Assembly: GCA_038874185.1 (NCBI GenBank)
Contig: JAVZCX010000006.1
Span: forward strand, 1-35,334
Source of the DNA: DTQF01 sp038874185
GTDB lineage: Archaea > Micrarchaeota > Micrarchaeia > CABMEP01
DNA length: 35,334 bases
Direction: 5' to 3'
Positions within the stretch are counted from its first letter, which is position 1. Each line of letters starts with the position of its first letter. Below the pieces are notes generated by a model, which was given only the letters and a program-made list of their open reading frames with translations, did not search any database and was not told the origin of the DNA. The position numbers and the translations under genes were made by a program. Shown here piece after piece: positions 9,431-17,995 of the stretch.

Positions 9431-10768
9431 ATGACTAAAGTTGTTTTCATTGTTTTAGATGGGATTGGAGACAGGCCGATAAAAGAAAAAAATGGAAAGA
9501 CACCTCTTGAAATTGCAAATAAGCCAAATATTGATAGAATGGCAAAAGAAGGAATAACAGGAATAAGTTACCCTGTTGGTCCTGGATGGGTTCCTGGAAG
9601 TGATACTGGACATTTAGCACTTTTTGGATATGATCCATTCAGATTCTATGTGGGAAGAGGAATACTTGAAGCTTTAGGTGCTGGAATAGATATTAAACCA
9701 GGGGAGATTGCATTCAGATCTAATTTCTGCACTGTAGAAAAAAAAGGAGATGAGTGGTATATAATCGATAGGAGAGCAGGTAGAATAAGTAACAGTGAGG
9801 CCAAAGAAATTTCAAAATCTATTTCTTCCATAAAAGTCAAAATAAAAGATAAAAATGGAAAAACAAAAGAATTTGAATCCAGATTTTATCATACTAAATC
9901 ACATAGAGGTGTTTTAGTAATAAGAAGTCTTGATCCAGATTTCAAACTCAATCCTTTAATTAGTGATACAGATTCACACCACGAAGGAAGAATGCAGTGG
10001 GCTAAACCACTAGATGAAAATGAAAATGCAGAGATTACTTCTGAAGTTTTAAATGAAACGATAAGAGAAATAAACAGAATACTTGAAAAACACAAGGTAA
10101 ATGAAGAAAGAAAAAGAAAGAATTTGAAAGTTGCAAATTCAATAATGACGCGTGGAGCTAGTATGATAGAAAAAATGCAAAGAAGAATAGAAGAAGGAGT
10201 AGAGTATAGCGGATTATATGGGTGGGCAGTAAGAGTAATTCCATTTTCTGAAAGATATGAAATGAAAGCAGCTTGCGTTGCAGGAGGAGCATTGTATAAA
10301 GGGGTTGCAAAATATATTGGAATGGATGTTATAAACGTCCCAACTGCCACCGCAGGTTACGATACAGATTTAGAAGGTAAAATAGAATCGGTGATTGATG
10401 CATTAGAAAGATATGACTTTGTATTTTTACATATAAAAGCAACCGACATAGCAGGACATGATGGAGATTGGAAGATGAAAATAAAAATGATAGAAAAAAT
10501 AGACAAATCATTAAAACCTATAACTAAACTTAAGGATACTGTTGTTGTTTTAACTGGCGATCATTCTACCCCGTGCAGTATGAAATCCCATTCAGCAGAT
10601 CCTGTTCCTATACTAATATGGGGTCCAAGAGATATGATTCGTAACGACGATGTTAAAAGATTTGATGAAAAGAATACAACAAAAGGAGGATTAGGAAATA
10701 TAATGCATTTAAGTATAATGCCAATAGTAATGGGAATAATAAAGAAAGCTAAAATGTATGGAACATAA
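9431..10768 (+). CDS. apgM: 2,3-bisphosphoglycerate-independent phosphoglycerate mutase, archaeal type
   Basis: This enzyme interconverts 3- and 2-phosphoglycerate in the cytoplasm, in lower glycolysis and gluconeogenesis. The alkaline-phosphatase-superfamily signature is clear. The metal-binding Asp10 lies in V-L-D-G-I-G-D. The P-G-S-D-T-G-H-L-A-L-F-G-Y-D-P block carries the putative nucleophile Ser57. A C-terminal T-G-D-H-S-T-P block is followed by H-S-A-D-P-V-P, which supplies metal ligands. At 445 residues it is slightly longer than most archaeal ApgM proteins. The ATG is preceded by GTGAGG. It faces the geranylgeranyl reductase gene tail to tail with only 4 bp between the stops. Enolase, the next enzyme of the pathway, lies about 10 kb away on the same strand. 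Confidence 0.96.
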   Translation: MTKVVFIVLDGIGDRPIKEKNGKTPLEIANKPNIDRMAKEGITGISYPVGPGWVPGSDTGHLALFGYDPFRFYVGRGILEALGAGIDIKPGEIAFRSNFCTVEKKGDEWYIIDRRAGRISNSEAKEISKSISSIKVKIKDKNGKTKEFESRFYHTKSHRGVLVIRSLDPDFKLNPLISDTDSHHEGRMQWAKPLDENENAEITSEVLNETIREINRILEKHKVNEERKRKNLKVANSIMTRGASMIEKMQRRIEEGVEYSGLYGWAVRVIPFSERYEMKAACVAGGALYKGVAKYIGMDVINVPTATAGYDTDLEGKIESVIDALERYDFVFLHIKATDIAGHDGDWKMKIKMIEKIDKSLKPITKLKDTVVVLTGDHSTPCSMKSHSADPVPILIWGPRDMIRNDDVKRFDEKNTTKGGLGNIMHLSIMPIVMGIIKKAKMYGT

Positions 10769-10772
10769 AAAA

Positions 10773-11864
10773 TTATATCTTTATTATATAATCCATATCT
10801 GCAGCTTCAGATAATAATCTATTTATAAATGGAATTTTAAGAAAAGAAACAGAAAAATCTAAAACGTAATTTGGCACTAAATCAATACCTCTCCTAACTA
10901 TTTTATGGAAATATAAGGTTGACCCAAATTCTTTTCTCCATCTATTTTCGTACTCTAATTTTTCGCCTTTATTAATATGGTCAGAAACTGCCTCCCCAAG
11001 AATATGTGCACATTGAGAACCGAAAACCAAACCACCGCCTGTTGTTGCCTTTGTCTGTCCTGCTGCATCTCCAACTAAAAGAACGCCCTTAATTTGCGTT
11101 ACTTCTCTTGGACCTAAAGGTATGGCTGCATTAAACTTTCTTATTGTTTTTGCTGTATTTTTCTTAAGAAAGTTAAGTGAATTTTGTGAATAAAAGAACT
11201 TTTTTGCATCTAAAAACTTATTTAATTTTGTGACTCCAAATCCCACTCTTACAGTTTTTTCATCGACTGGAACACACCAGCCAAAAAAGCCAGGTAAATT
11301 TTCATTATCTATGTATATGTCTACTAAATCCAAATGAGGAACATCGACGTTTGTTACTTCTTTTTCAAAACAATAAGCTATTTTCTTAAGTTGTGGAAAA
11401 TTGAATTCTGAAGCGGTTTTTGAAGCTACTCCGTCTGCTCCAACTATGATTTTTGAGTGAAACGTATTTCCTGCAAAAACGGAATAATGATTATTGAAAT
11501 TATAGAATGAAATAGCCCTTTTCTCCTTAAATAAAATAGAACCATAAGACGATGCTCTCTCAATACTATTTTCGTCGAATTTTTGCCTGTCAAAAACAAT
11601 CCCTATATTATTTTTCATCTTTATTTTTACCTTATTATTTGGAGAATGAATTACTCCCCCTCTTATCTTATTTAAAATTGCATCAGTATATGGAATCTTT
11701 GTTTTCTTTAAACCATTTTCAGAACATATTGCAGTGCATCTTTTATATTTCCCAACTTCTTTATCTTCTTCGAGAATAGCAGTTTTCAATCCGTATTTTG
11801 AGCATGCGGCTGCAGCGGCTCCACCTATTGCACTTCCACCGATAACTAGAACATCGAATTTCAT
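10773..11864 (-). CDS. Geranylgeranyl reductase family FAD-dependent oxidoreductase
   Basis: This is a flavoprotein of the digeranylgeranylglycerophospholipid reductase family, which saturates the isoprenoid chains of archaeal membrane lipids. The N-terminal dinucleotide-binding motif is V-I-G-G-S-A-I-G-G-A-A-A. A Cys-containing R-C-T-A-I-C segment lies near residues 42-47. The second FAD motif, G-D-A-A-G-Q-T-K-A-T-T-G-G-G, lies near residues 264-277. The length of 363 residues is slightly short for the family (about 390-410). Exact substrate (lipid, or a free or quinone-bound prenyl group) cannot be told from sequence. There is no ribosome binding site before the ATG; a TATA-like box ends 23 nt upstream, as expected for a leaderless mRNA. 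A UbiA-family lipid gene sits about 4 kb away. Confidence 0.85.
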   Translation of the reverse strand: MKFDVLVIGGSAIGGAAAAACSKYGLKTAILEEDKEVGKYKRCTAICSENGLKKTKIPYTDAILNKIRGGVIHSPNNKVKIKMKNNIGIVFDRQKFDENSIERASSYGSILFKEKRAISFYNFNNHYSVFAGNTFHSKIIVGADGVASKTASEFNFPQLKKIAYCFEKEVTNVDVPHLDLVDIYIDNENLPGFFGWCVPVDEKTVRVGFGVTKLNKFLDAKKFFYSQNSLNFLKKNTAKTIRKFNAAIPLGPREVTQIKGVLLVGDAAGQTKATTGGGLVFGSQCAHILGEAVSDHINKGEKLEYENRWRKEFGSTLYFHKIVRRGIDLVPNYVLDFSVSFLKIPFINRLLSEAADMDYIIKI

Positions 11865-11887
11865 TATTTAAAATAATAAATAGAATA

Positions 11888-11897
11888 GTTTAAAAAA
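11888..11897 (-). promoter_or_regulatory. TATA-like box of the geranylgeranyl reductase gene
   Basis: The minus strand reads TTTTTTAAAC, ending 23 nt before the ATG at 11864. With no ribosome binding site in between, transcription would begin at or close to the start codon (leaderless). Confidence 0.5.
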
Positions 11898-11936
11898 TAT
11901 TAACTCCTAATTTAATTATAGATTATAATAAATGAA

Positions 11937-12010
11937 GCGGCGGTAGTCTAGCCTGGTTAGGACGCGAGCCTTCCAAGCTCATGACCCGGGTTCAAATCCC
12001 GGCCGCCGCA
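11937..12010 (+). tRNA. tRNA-Gly (anticodon UCC)
   Basis: A 7-bp acceptor stem (GCGGCGG with CCGCCGC) is followed by a D arm containing GGTTAG. The anticodon loop CTTCCAA (11970-11976) gives anticodon TCC. The T arm is CCGGG-TTCAAAT-CCCGG and the discriminator is A at 12010. CCA is not encoded. The top anticodon-stem pair is C-A (11965 with 11981) instead of a Watson-Crick pair. An AT-rich box A-like element lies about 25 nt upstream, and a T-rich run (12012-12023) follows as a likely terminator. No intron is seen. Confidence 0.96.
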
Positions 12011-12042
12011 CTTGTTTTTATTTGATTAACTGATGTGATAAA

Positions 12043-12639
12043 ATGGAAATTTTAACGCAGATATTAAGCGTATTTATTATTCTTTTGGCAATTCTCGATC
12101 CATTTATGGCTGCTCCACCTTTTTTAGCAATGACAAGAAAAATGAGTGAAAAAGAAAGAAATTCTACATTGAAGGAAGGGATAATAATCGCGGGCGGAAT
12201 AATGCTCGTGGCACTTTTCCTAGGTATGAAACTTCTTGAACTATTTGGGATATCCATTGAATCTTTTCAAATAGCAGGTGGCATTCTAATGTTTCTTCTT
12301 GGAACCCAAATTGTACTGGGACAAGAGATAATAAAAGAAAAAAACGAAAAGGACAAAAAGACAACAATAGCACTTTTATTAGGGACGCCTTTACTTGCGG
12401 GACCCGCATCCATAACAACAATGATACTTATCTCTCAAAGCAATGGTTTAGTTCCTTCGGTATTGGGACTGATTCTCGCATTGATCACAACTTACTTTGT
12501 TATGGTTATAGGAAATAAAATAGTGAAATTAATAGGTACAAATACATTAGAAATAATATCAAGATTTATGGGTCTGCTACTAGCAGCATTCGGAATAGAA
12601 TTTATAAAGAAAGGAGTGCTTGCAATATTTGGAATGTAA
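12043..12639 (+). CDS. MarC family integral membrane protein
   Basis: The 198-residue protein has about six hydrophobic segments (around 5-25, 46-68, 72-92, 106-130, 136-158 and 174-196). It carries two family-typical motifs: L-D-P-F-M-A-A-P-P-F near the N-terminus and G-T-P-L-L-A-G-P-A-S-I in the fourth segment. The MarC/UPF0056 family is widespread, but its transported substrate or activity is not established. The original link to multiple antibiotic resistance is not supported for the family in general. The ATG is preceded by GTGATAAA, a pattern repeated elsewhere in this window. The next gene begins 32 bp downstream on the same strand, so the two membrane proteins are probably co-transcribed. 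Confidence 0.9.
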   Translation: MEILTQILSVFIILLAILDPFMAAPPFLAMTRKMSEKERNSTLKEGIIIAGGIMLVALFLGMKLLELFGISIESFQIAGGILMFLLGTQIVLGQEIIKEKNEKDKKTTIALLLGTPLLAGPASITTMILISQSNGLVPSVLGLILALITTYFVMVIGNKIVKLIGTNTLEIISRFMGLLLAAFGIEFIKKGVLAIFGM

Positions 12640-12671
12640 TTTAATATTGGAATAAGTTAAAAAGGGATTAA

Positions 12672-13952
12672 ATGCAGAAATTGAAAAGAGAGCTGAATCT
12701 TTTTGATACTACAGTTGCAGGAATTGGGATTATAATAGGAGCGGGAGTGTATGCAATAATCGGAAGTTCAGCCGGTATTGTTGGAAATGCTATCTGGCTT
12801 TCTTTCTTAATTGGCGGAATTGTTGCTGGTTTAACTGCTTTGAGCTATGCTGAATTAGCTGGGATGTTTCCCAAGGCAGGAGCTGAATATGTTTATACTA
12901 AAAATTCATTTGGAAACAGAATGGCATTTCTTGTAAATTGGCTCCTTGTGGTTGGAACTGTTTTTAGTGTCGCAACAGTAAGCCTTGGATTTGCAAAATA
13001 TCTTAATTATTTTATAGAAGTTCCATATTGGATCGCTGCTTCATCAATAATAATCATATTCACTATTTTAAACATATATGGGATTAAGGAATCGATAGCA
13101 ATCGCAAACATTGGGGGAATCATAGAAATTGCTGGTTTGTTGATTGTTATATTCTTAGGTCTTCCTTACATAGGTAATGTAGACTATTTTGAACTTCCTC
13201 CTGATTCTCATTATTCTGCATTATTCTTTGGTGCATCTCTTTTATTCTTTGCATTTCTTGGATTTGAAAGCATACCTAGATTGGCAGAGGAAACAAAAAA
13301 TGCTGAAAATATAATTCCGAAAGCAACGCTTCTTTCTCTTGGAATATCTACTCTTATTTATCTCCTTGTTTCCATTGTAGCTGTAAGTGTTGTAGACTGG
13401 CAAGTTCTTTCTACTTCCGATGCTCCTTTAGCAGAAGTTGCAACAAAGGCAATGGGAAGCAATGCAGGTACTCTACTTGCACTAATTGCATTATTTGCAA
13501 CTGCGAATACTGTTTTATTAATGCTTATTACAACCACACGTCTCCTCTACGGGCTTGGAGAAGGAGGAAGAATATTTAGATCTTTAGGAGAGGTTTCTGA
13601 AAAGAGAAGAACACCTTGGATCGCTGCACTGATACTTGGATTTTTCTCCTTGCTTGCGGTTCTAAGCGAAGATATAAGCTTTGTTGCATACAGTGCTGAT
13701 TTTTCAACTTTCTTCACTTTTGCAACTATAAATCTTGCTTTAGTTTGGTTTAGATATACAAAACCTTATTCCAAGCGAACGTTGAAAGTTCCAGATATTT
13801 TCGGTGTTCCTTTAATCCCGATGTTCGCTGCTGCTTCGTGTTTGCTGCTTGCAACTACCTCAGGTGTCAATGTAATATTAATTGGATTAACAATTACATT
13901 GATCGGATTTGTGGCTTATGAAATCCTTAAGCAGATGAATCTTATTGATTAA
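12672..13952 (+). CDS. APC superfamily amino acid permease
   Basis: A 426-residue polytopic membrane protein with about twelve hydrophobic segments. The first segment has the glycine-rich T-V-A-G-I-G-I-I-I-G-A-G-V motif typical of the unwound helix that binds the amino acid backbone in APC transporters. A second conserved stretch, F-A-F-L-G-F-E-S-I-P-R-L-A-E-E, lies in the middle. The family imports or exchanges amino acids or polyamines by secondary transport; the substrate cannot be told here. GGGATTAA precedes the ATG. It follows the MarC-like gene closely. An importer would suit an organism with limited amino acid biosynthesis, though that is inference. Confidence 0.92.
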   Translation: MQKLKRELNLFDTTVAGIGIIIGAGVYAIIGSSAGIVGNAIWLSFLIGGIVAGLTALSYAELAGMFPKAGAEYVYTKNSFGNRMAFLVNWLLVVGTVFSVATVSLGFAKYLNYFIEVPYWIAASSIIIIFTILNIYGIKESIAIANIGGIIEIAGLLIVIFLGLPYIGNVDYFELPPDSHYSALFFGASLLFFAFLGFESIPRLAEETKNAENIIPKATLLSLGISTLIYLLVSIVAVSVVDWQVLSTSDAPLAEVATKAMGSNAGTLLALIALFATANTVLLMLITTTRLLYGLGEGGRIFRSLGEVSEKRRTPWIAALILGFFSLLAVLSEDISFVAYSADFSTFFTFATINLALVWFRYTKPYSKRTLKVPDIFGVPLIPMFAAASCLLLATTSGVNVILIGLTITLIGFVAYEILKQMNLID

Positions 13953-14024
13953 CATTATAAAATTGAATATTAAATGTGCTATTAAGAAAATATAAATTGT
14001 TATAAATTATAAGGCGGGGATCAA

Positions 14025-15884
14025 ATGGATGGAAAAAAACTATCGACGGCGTTAATTTTTTTATTGATAATTGGCTTAAATTTTTCTAAATGCATAGAAG
14101 TGGAAAGAAGCATATATGCACCTGCAGTCATTAATGAAAATTCAAGCCAAATGATAAAAATAAGCATCAGAATCATACCAAATATTTCTGTTGAATCTGG
14201 AAAAATATATTATTCGCTTGATCCACTAATAGGAGAAGAAACCCAAAAATCAATACTAATTGCTAACAGTGTTGCAAGAAATATGGCTGAAAAAAAAGAG
14301 ATTAATGCTTCTGAATGTGATGTTATTTTAGAGGTATCAAATAATGGAGTAAGTTATATCGAAGGACCAAGTGCAGGTGCACTCTTTACAGCAATGATAT
14401 TAAGCGGCTTTGAAAATAAAAACCTGAGATCCGATACCACTATGACTGGAACTATAGATGTAAATGGGAAAGTGGGAAGTGTTGGCGGACTGCCTTTAAA
14501 AGCAGAAGCAGCGTACAAACTTGGATTTAAGAGAATAATATTTCCAAAGATGACAAACAGCGAAAAGATTGAACTTCTGATGTTTAAGAGATACTACAAT
14601 ATCACGATGCTTCAGGCAGATGATATAAATGAAGCATATACTATTTTAACTTCTGCCATAAACCAATCTGAAAATCTATCGCTCTCACCTGAACAGATTA
14701 ATGAATTCAGTTATGTCAACTTCTCACATATGTACTTGGATTGGATAAAAAGTGTAACTGAAAATATGATATTGGATGCAGAAAAAGATATTAATGAAAC
14801 ACAAATCGAATACAGAGACAACTTCCAATCTAGACTTGAAAACTCTAAAAACGCATTCTATTCAAATCAATATTACACATCTGCAAACATCGCTTTTCTG
14901 CTTTCGATAGATAAAGAGGTTTCTCTTTTTAGCAAGGAAAGAATGATAGAAGAATACAAAAAAACAAAAGAGTGTTTAGAAACTTTTGAGAAAAAAGACA
15001 ACATAATCAAGAAAAAGATTAACGATAAAAACTTCCAAATTATAGGTCCTGCTGAGACTAGATACATGTGGGCAAAAACCAAATTAAGCGAAGCAATTAG
15101 TGAGAAAGAAATATTCGATATAAATATCAGCACACAACAGAATGAATTTATTTCTCCATTGTTAACAAAATATAGCAGTATAATTAATGCAAAATACTGG
15201 TGCCTTGCAGCAAGCCATATGCTTGAAAAAATTGAAAACGAAACAGTTGAATCTAATTTGCAGAATAGATTTAAAGAAGAAAACCTTAGAGATTATGTTA
15301 AAGAAGTTCTGAAAGAATTAGAGGTGGATCCAAACAATTCAGACATGTTATTCAGAATGAAATCAGCTGAAGCTGCTTTTGAAGAAGAAAGGTATCTCTC
15401 TGCACTTGTGGATGCTGCATATATAAAATCCTATTCCGATATTGAAAAGATTAGTTCATCAAATTCGAATAATAGTATTCAGGAAAAAATTGATTCCACC
15501 CTTAATTCTTTGATCCATAGAAATTATACTTATATCTGGCCAGTTATATTCAATAACCATGCAAAAGAAATAAACAAAACAGATAAACTATCTGCATTAA
15601 GAATTGCATTAATCGCAGAAAATCTAGAAAATTATTACAAAGATGCAGAAAAAATATGCATTGAAAACGAAAATGATTCGTTTGTTAATGAATTTATAAT
15701 AGGCGGCAATGAAACAGAAGAAACATTAGAAGAAAGGGCAAATAGAATATCTGCATATCAGATAGTTTCTATATTTACATTTTTAGTAGGGGTTATTTTT
15801 GTTGGATTTATAATTCTTTTTGTAATTGGAAAGATAAAACGCAAAGTAGAAACAAAAACAAAGAAAAAAAGACTGACAAAATAA
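14025..15884 (+). CDS. Exported, membrane-anchored Lon-type (S16) serine protease
   Basis: An N-terminal signal or anchor segment (about residues 6-20) is followed by a Lon-type proteolytic domain. Its catalytic dyad is visible: Ser116 in E-G-P-S-A-G-A and Lys159 in V-G-G-L-P-L-K-A-E-A-A. No AAA+ ATPase domain is present. The following ~400 residues are helical and charged, and a transmembrane helix near residues 575-600 is followed by a very basic tail (K-R-K...K-K-K-R). This places the protease outside the cytoplasm and the tail inside. It resembles the archaeal S16-domain proteins lacking ATPase (COG1750-like). Likely role: ATP-independent processing or quality control of envelope proteins. 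GGGGATC precedes the ATG, and a TATA-like stretch lies near 13987. The gene converges with the UbiA-family gene. Confidence 0.87.
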   Translation: MDGKKLSTALIFLLIIGLNFSKCIEVERSIYAPAVINENSSQMIKISIRIIPNISVESGKIYYSLDPLIGEETQKSILIANSVARNMAEKKEINASECDVILEVSNNGVSYIEGPSAGALFTAMILSGFENKNLRSDTTMTGTIDVNGKVGSVGGLPLKAEAAYKLGFKRIIFPKMTNSEKIELLMFKRYYNITMLQADDINEAYTILTSAINQSENLSLSPEQINEFSYVNFSHMYLDWIKSVTENMILDAEKDINETQIEYRDNFQSRLENSKNAFYSNQYYTSANIAFLLSIDKEVSLFSKERMIEEYKKTKECLETFEKKDNIIKKKINDKNFQIIGPAETRYMWAKTKLSEAISEKEIFDINISTQQNEFISPLLTKYSSIINAKYWCLAASHMLEKIENETVESNLQNRFKEENLRDYVKEVLKELEVDPNNSDMLFRMKSAEAAFEEERYLSALVDAAYIKSYSDIEKISSSNSNNSIQEKIDSTLNSLIHRNYTYIWPVIFNNHAKEINKTDKLSALRIALIAENLENYYKDAEKICIENENDSFVNEFIIGGNETEETLEERANRISAYQIVSIFTFLVGVIFVGFIILFVIGKIKRKVETKTKKKRLTK

Positions 15885-15900
15885 TTAATTTATTAGAAAA

Positions 15901-16803
15901 TCAAAATATTGAACTTAGTAAGAAAGAGATTAATCCTATTCCAATTGCAATAAGACTCATTTTTCTTGATTTCCTCAAATTTTGAATTGATTGATCTTTT
16001 AGCACATGTAAAGAAACATCAGCAAGCATTATATCTGTTATTAAAACTGTAAGATACAAAGGTCTTCCGGAAAAGAATGTAAAGAATGGAACAATTGAAA
16101 GAACAATGCTAATAAAAAATAGTAAAACCGCAAATCTAGAAGCGTTTCGTTTTCCAATAAGAATAGGTAGGGTCTTACCTCCTGTAGCCTCATCTCCCTT
16201 CATGTCTTCGATGTCCTTTATTATTTCTCTGCCTAATCCAACAAAAAACGCGATTGCAGACAGGCACAATGCAGGCTGGAATTGGGTGGATGGAATATCT
16301 TTTTCAACTGCTAGAATGAATGCGCCAAAGAAAAATGGAACTGCCATAGTAAGTGCGATTATAATATTTCCAATAAGTGGCAAATTCTTAAGAATGAAGT
16401 CATAGAGTAAAGATAGTATAGTAAATAAAAATATAATATAAAAAGCCTGGATAGGGAGATAAATAAAAGAAATCAAATTTGCAAAAATAAATGAAAAGAA
16501 GCCGATGAGGAGTGCCATGGATGGAGAAATCTCTCCTGTGACCAATGGCCTATCAATTCTTGCATTTATCCTGTCCGCTTTTAAGTCGATATAGTCATTT
16601 AACGCAAATGCTCCGAATTCAAGAAGCATAGAGGCCAAAGCACCTATTAAAATAAATGCCGAAATTGCTTCAATACCCCCCACTATGACTGCTCCTATAA
16701 GCACTGCAATTGCATACATTAATGCGTGCTCTATCCTTACTAGTTTAAAGAATGCACTCAAACTGAAAAGATTTTTTGCGCCAACCAGACTTTTGTTCCT
16801 CAT
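15901..16803 (-). CDS. UbiA-family prenyltransferase, likely digeranylgeranylglyceryl phosphate synthase
   Basis: A 300-residue membrane protein with eight to nine hydrophobic segments and both Asp-rich motifs of the UbiA superfamily. The first is N69-D70-Y-I-D73-L-K-A-D77-R-I-N followed by R-P-L. The second is G-R-E-I-I-K-D197-I-E-D200-M-K-G-D204. In archaea the common member, (S)-2,3-di-O-geranylgeranylglyceryl phosphate synthase, adds the second geranylgeranyl chain to make the ether-lipid core. A quinone-type prenyltransferase is the alternative. The nearby reductase gene supports a lipid role. It converges with the protease gene (16 bp between stops) and ends in TGA. No ribosome binding site precedes the ATG; a TATA-like box ends 20 nt upstream. 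Confidence 0.87.
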   Translation of the reverse strand: MRNKSLVGAKNLFSLSAFFKLVRIEHALMYAIAVLIGAVIVGGIEAISAFILIGALASMLLEFGAFALNDYIDLKADRINARIDRPLVTGEISPSMALLIGFFSFIFANLISFIYLPIQAFYIIFLFTILSLLYDFILKNLPLIGNIIIALTMAVPFFFGAFILAVEKDIPSTQFQPALCLSAIAFFVGLGREIIKDIEDMKGDEATGGKTLPILIGKRNASRFAVLLFFISIVLSIVPFFTFFSGRPLYLTVLITDIMLADVSLHVLKDQSIQNLRKSRKMSLIAIGIGLISFLLSSIF

Positions 16804-16823
16804 AGATTAATATTGTAAGAAAA

Positions 16824-16831
16824 GTTTAAAA
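16824..16831 (-). promoter_or_regulatory. TATA-like box of the UbiA-family gene
   Basis: The minus strand reads TTTTAAAC, ending 20 nt before the ATG at 16803, with no ribosome binding site between. This geometry fits a leaderless transcript. Confidence 0.5.
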
Positions 16832-16887
16832 TTCATCAATAAAGGCAAAAACAATTGACAATGGTAATGATAAAGGACGAATAAAGG

Positions 16888-16902
16888 AAAAGCTTATATA
16901 TA
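16888..16902 (+). promoter_or_regulatory. Strong BRE/TATA promoter element
   Basis: AAAAGCTTATATATA combines a purine-rich BRE-like stretch with a consensus-like archaeal TATA box. It sits 56 nt before the ATG at 16959, so transcription should begin near 16925 and give a leader of about 30-35 nt that carries the GGTAGG ribosome binding site. Confidence 0.6.
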
Positions 16903-16958
16903 ATGGTTGTATAGTAACATATCAGGAATATAATGTATAAATTAAAAATGGTAGGAAT

Positions 16959-17981
16959 ATGAAAAGAAAAAAGATCAATTGGTGGGAGAGTGATCATGCT
17001 CACCTTTACAGACCAAAAGAAGGATACAAAATTGCATCGCAAGAAAGTCTATTTCCCGATCTGATAATAAATGAAAAAATAATAATAAAGGACGATAGCA
17101 AGAAAGAAACCGATGAAACTAAAGAAGAGGAAAGGGCAGAAGATATATTAGAGGAAAAAAAGGGAGAAGATAAAAAAGCAAAAATAAAAATAATACACAG
17201 AAAGAATTTTGGGATTATAGAAAAAAATATTTATGAAAACTTAGACAGAAAAGATGGAGACAGAAATGAAAAGTGCGTTTATAAATGCAGAAAAGGAACT
17301 CTTTGGGTTTACTATGGATATGAATTCAGTAGAATGACTATTATAGACAATGTATTGAAAATACACCATGGATTTCCAGATTCTCTTTATGATGTCCTAA
17401 ACGAGGCAGAGATATATCAATTATTTACTGCGTTGTACAAAGGCAAGTGGAATCGAGATTATGATCCTAAATATCCTGCATATGAAGTGGGATATAGGGA
17501 TGCATACGCTGCACAACTGATATCACATGAGAACATAGAAAAGACAGATGTGGCAAAACTTATTGCAGACTTAATACAACATGGAGAATATTATTTAAGA
17601 AATCATTGGTATTATGAAAACATAATTGCAGATAAAAATAGTAATCCATATCCTACTTCTTATGAGTCATTAAAGGAGAGATTGTCAATTGTCCCAGAAG
17701 ATGATAAAAATCTAATTCGGAAGATACTGAAAGTTAAAAAACCATATTTGTCTACAAAGAGCAATGGCTATCTTCCTGGAATAGATATATATAGAATAGC
17801 ACAAAGCTGGAAAAAGAGAGAGGATGGAACGCACATAAGGAAAAAAGAGCTGCCTACAGACCTGCAAGAAAAGATAGGATTTTTCGTTAATCCTTGGATG
17901 TGTGCTGATCTTATCTTTGATTACATGAAAAGAAGAGAACAGAATTGGAAAAAATGGGATGAAAACATAGAAGTGTCTTAG
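16959..17981 (+). CDS. Unrecognised 340-residue cytoplasmic protein
   Basis: I do not recognise a family. There is no signal peptide or membrane segment. The N-terminus is basic and Trp-rich (K-I-N-W-W-E-S-D-H). Residues about 44-82 are a low-complexity Lys/Glu/Asp-rich stretch, probably disordered. The remainder looks globular, with many aromatic residues (W-V-Y-Y-G-Y-E-F, H-W-Y-Y-E-N, W-N-R-D-Y-D) and a C-terminal K-R-R-E-Q-N-W-K-K-W. Two Cys in C-V-Y-K-C near residues 106-110 could bind metal, but no partner Cys pair is obvious. A strong promoter and the GGTAGG site before the ATG suggest real, possibly high, expression. It ends with TAG and converges with the Mut7-C gene (14 bp between stops). 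Confidence 0.85.
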   Translation: MKRKKINWWESDHAHLYRPKEGYKIASQESLFPDLIINEKIIIKDDSKKETDETKEEERAEDILEEKKGEDKKAKIKIIHRKNFGIIEKNIYENLDRKDGDRNEKCVYKCRKGTLWVYYGYEFSRMTIIDNVLKIHHGFPDSLYDVLNEAEIYQLFTALYKGKWNRDYDPKYPAYEVGYRDAYAAQLISHENIEKTDVAKLIADLIQHGEYYLRNHWYYENIIADKNSNPYPTSYESLKERLSIVPEDDKNLIRKILKVKKPYLSTKSNGYLPGIDIYRIAQSWKKREDGTHIRKKELPTDLQEKIGFFVNPWMCADLIFDYMKRREQNWKKWDENIEVS

Positions 17982-17995
17982 AGCTTCAATTTTCA

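Noticed and set aside
9889..10350. A 153-residue minus-strand frame inside apgM
   Set aside because: It is a shadow of a well-conserved enzyme gene and has no family features or start signals.
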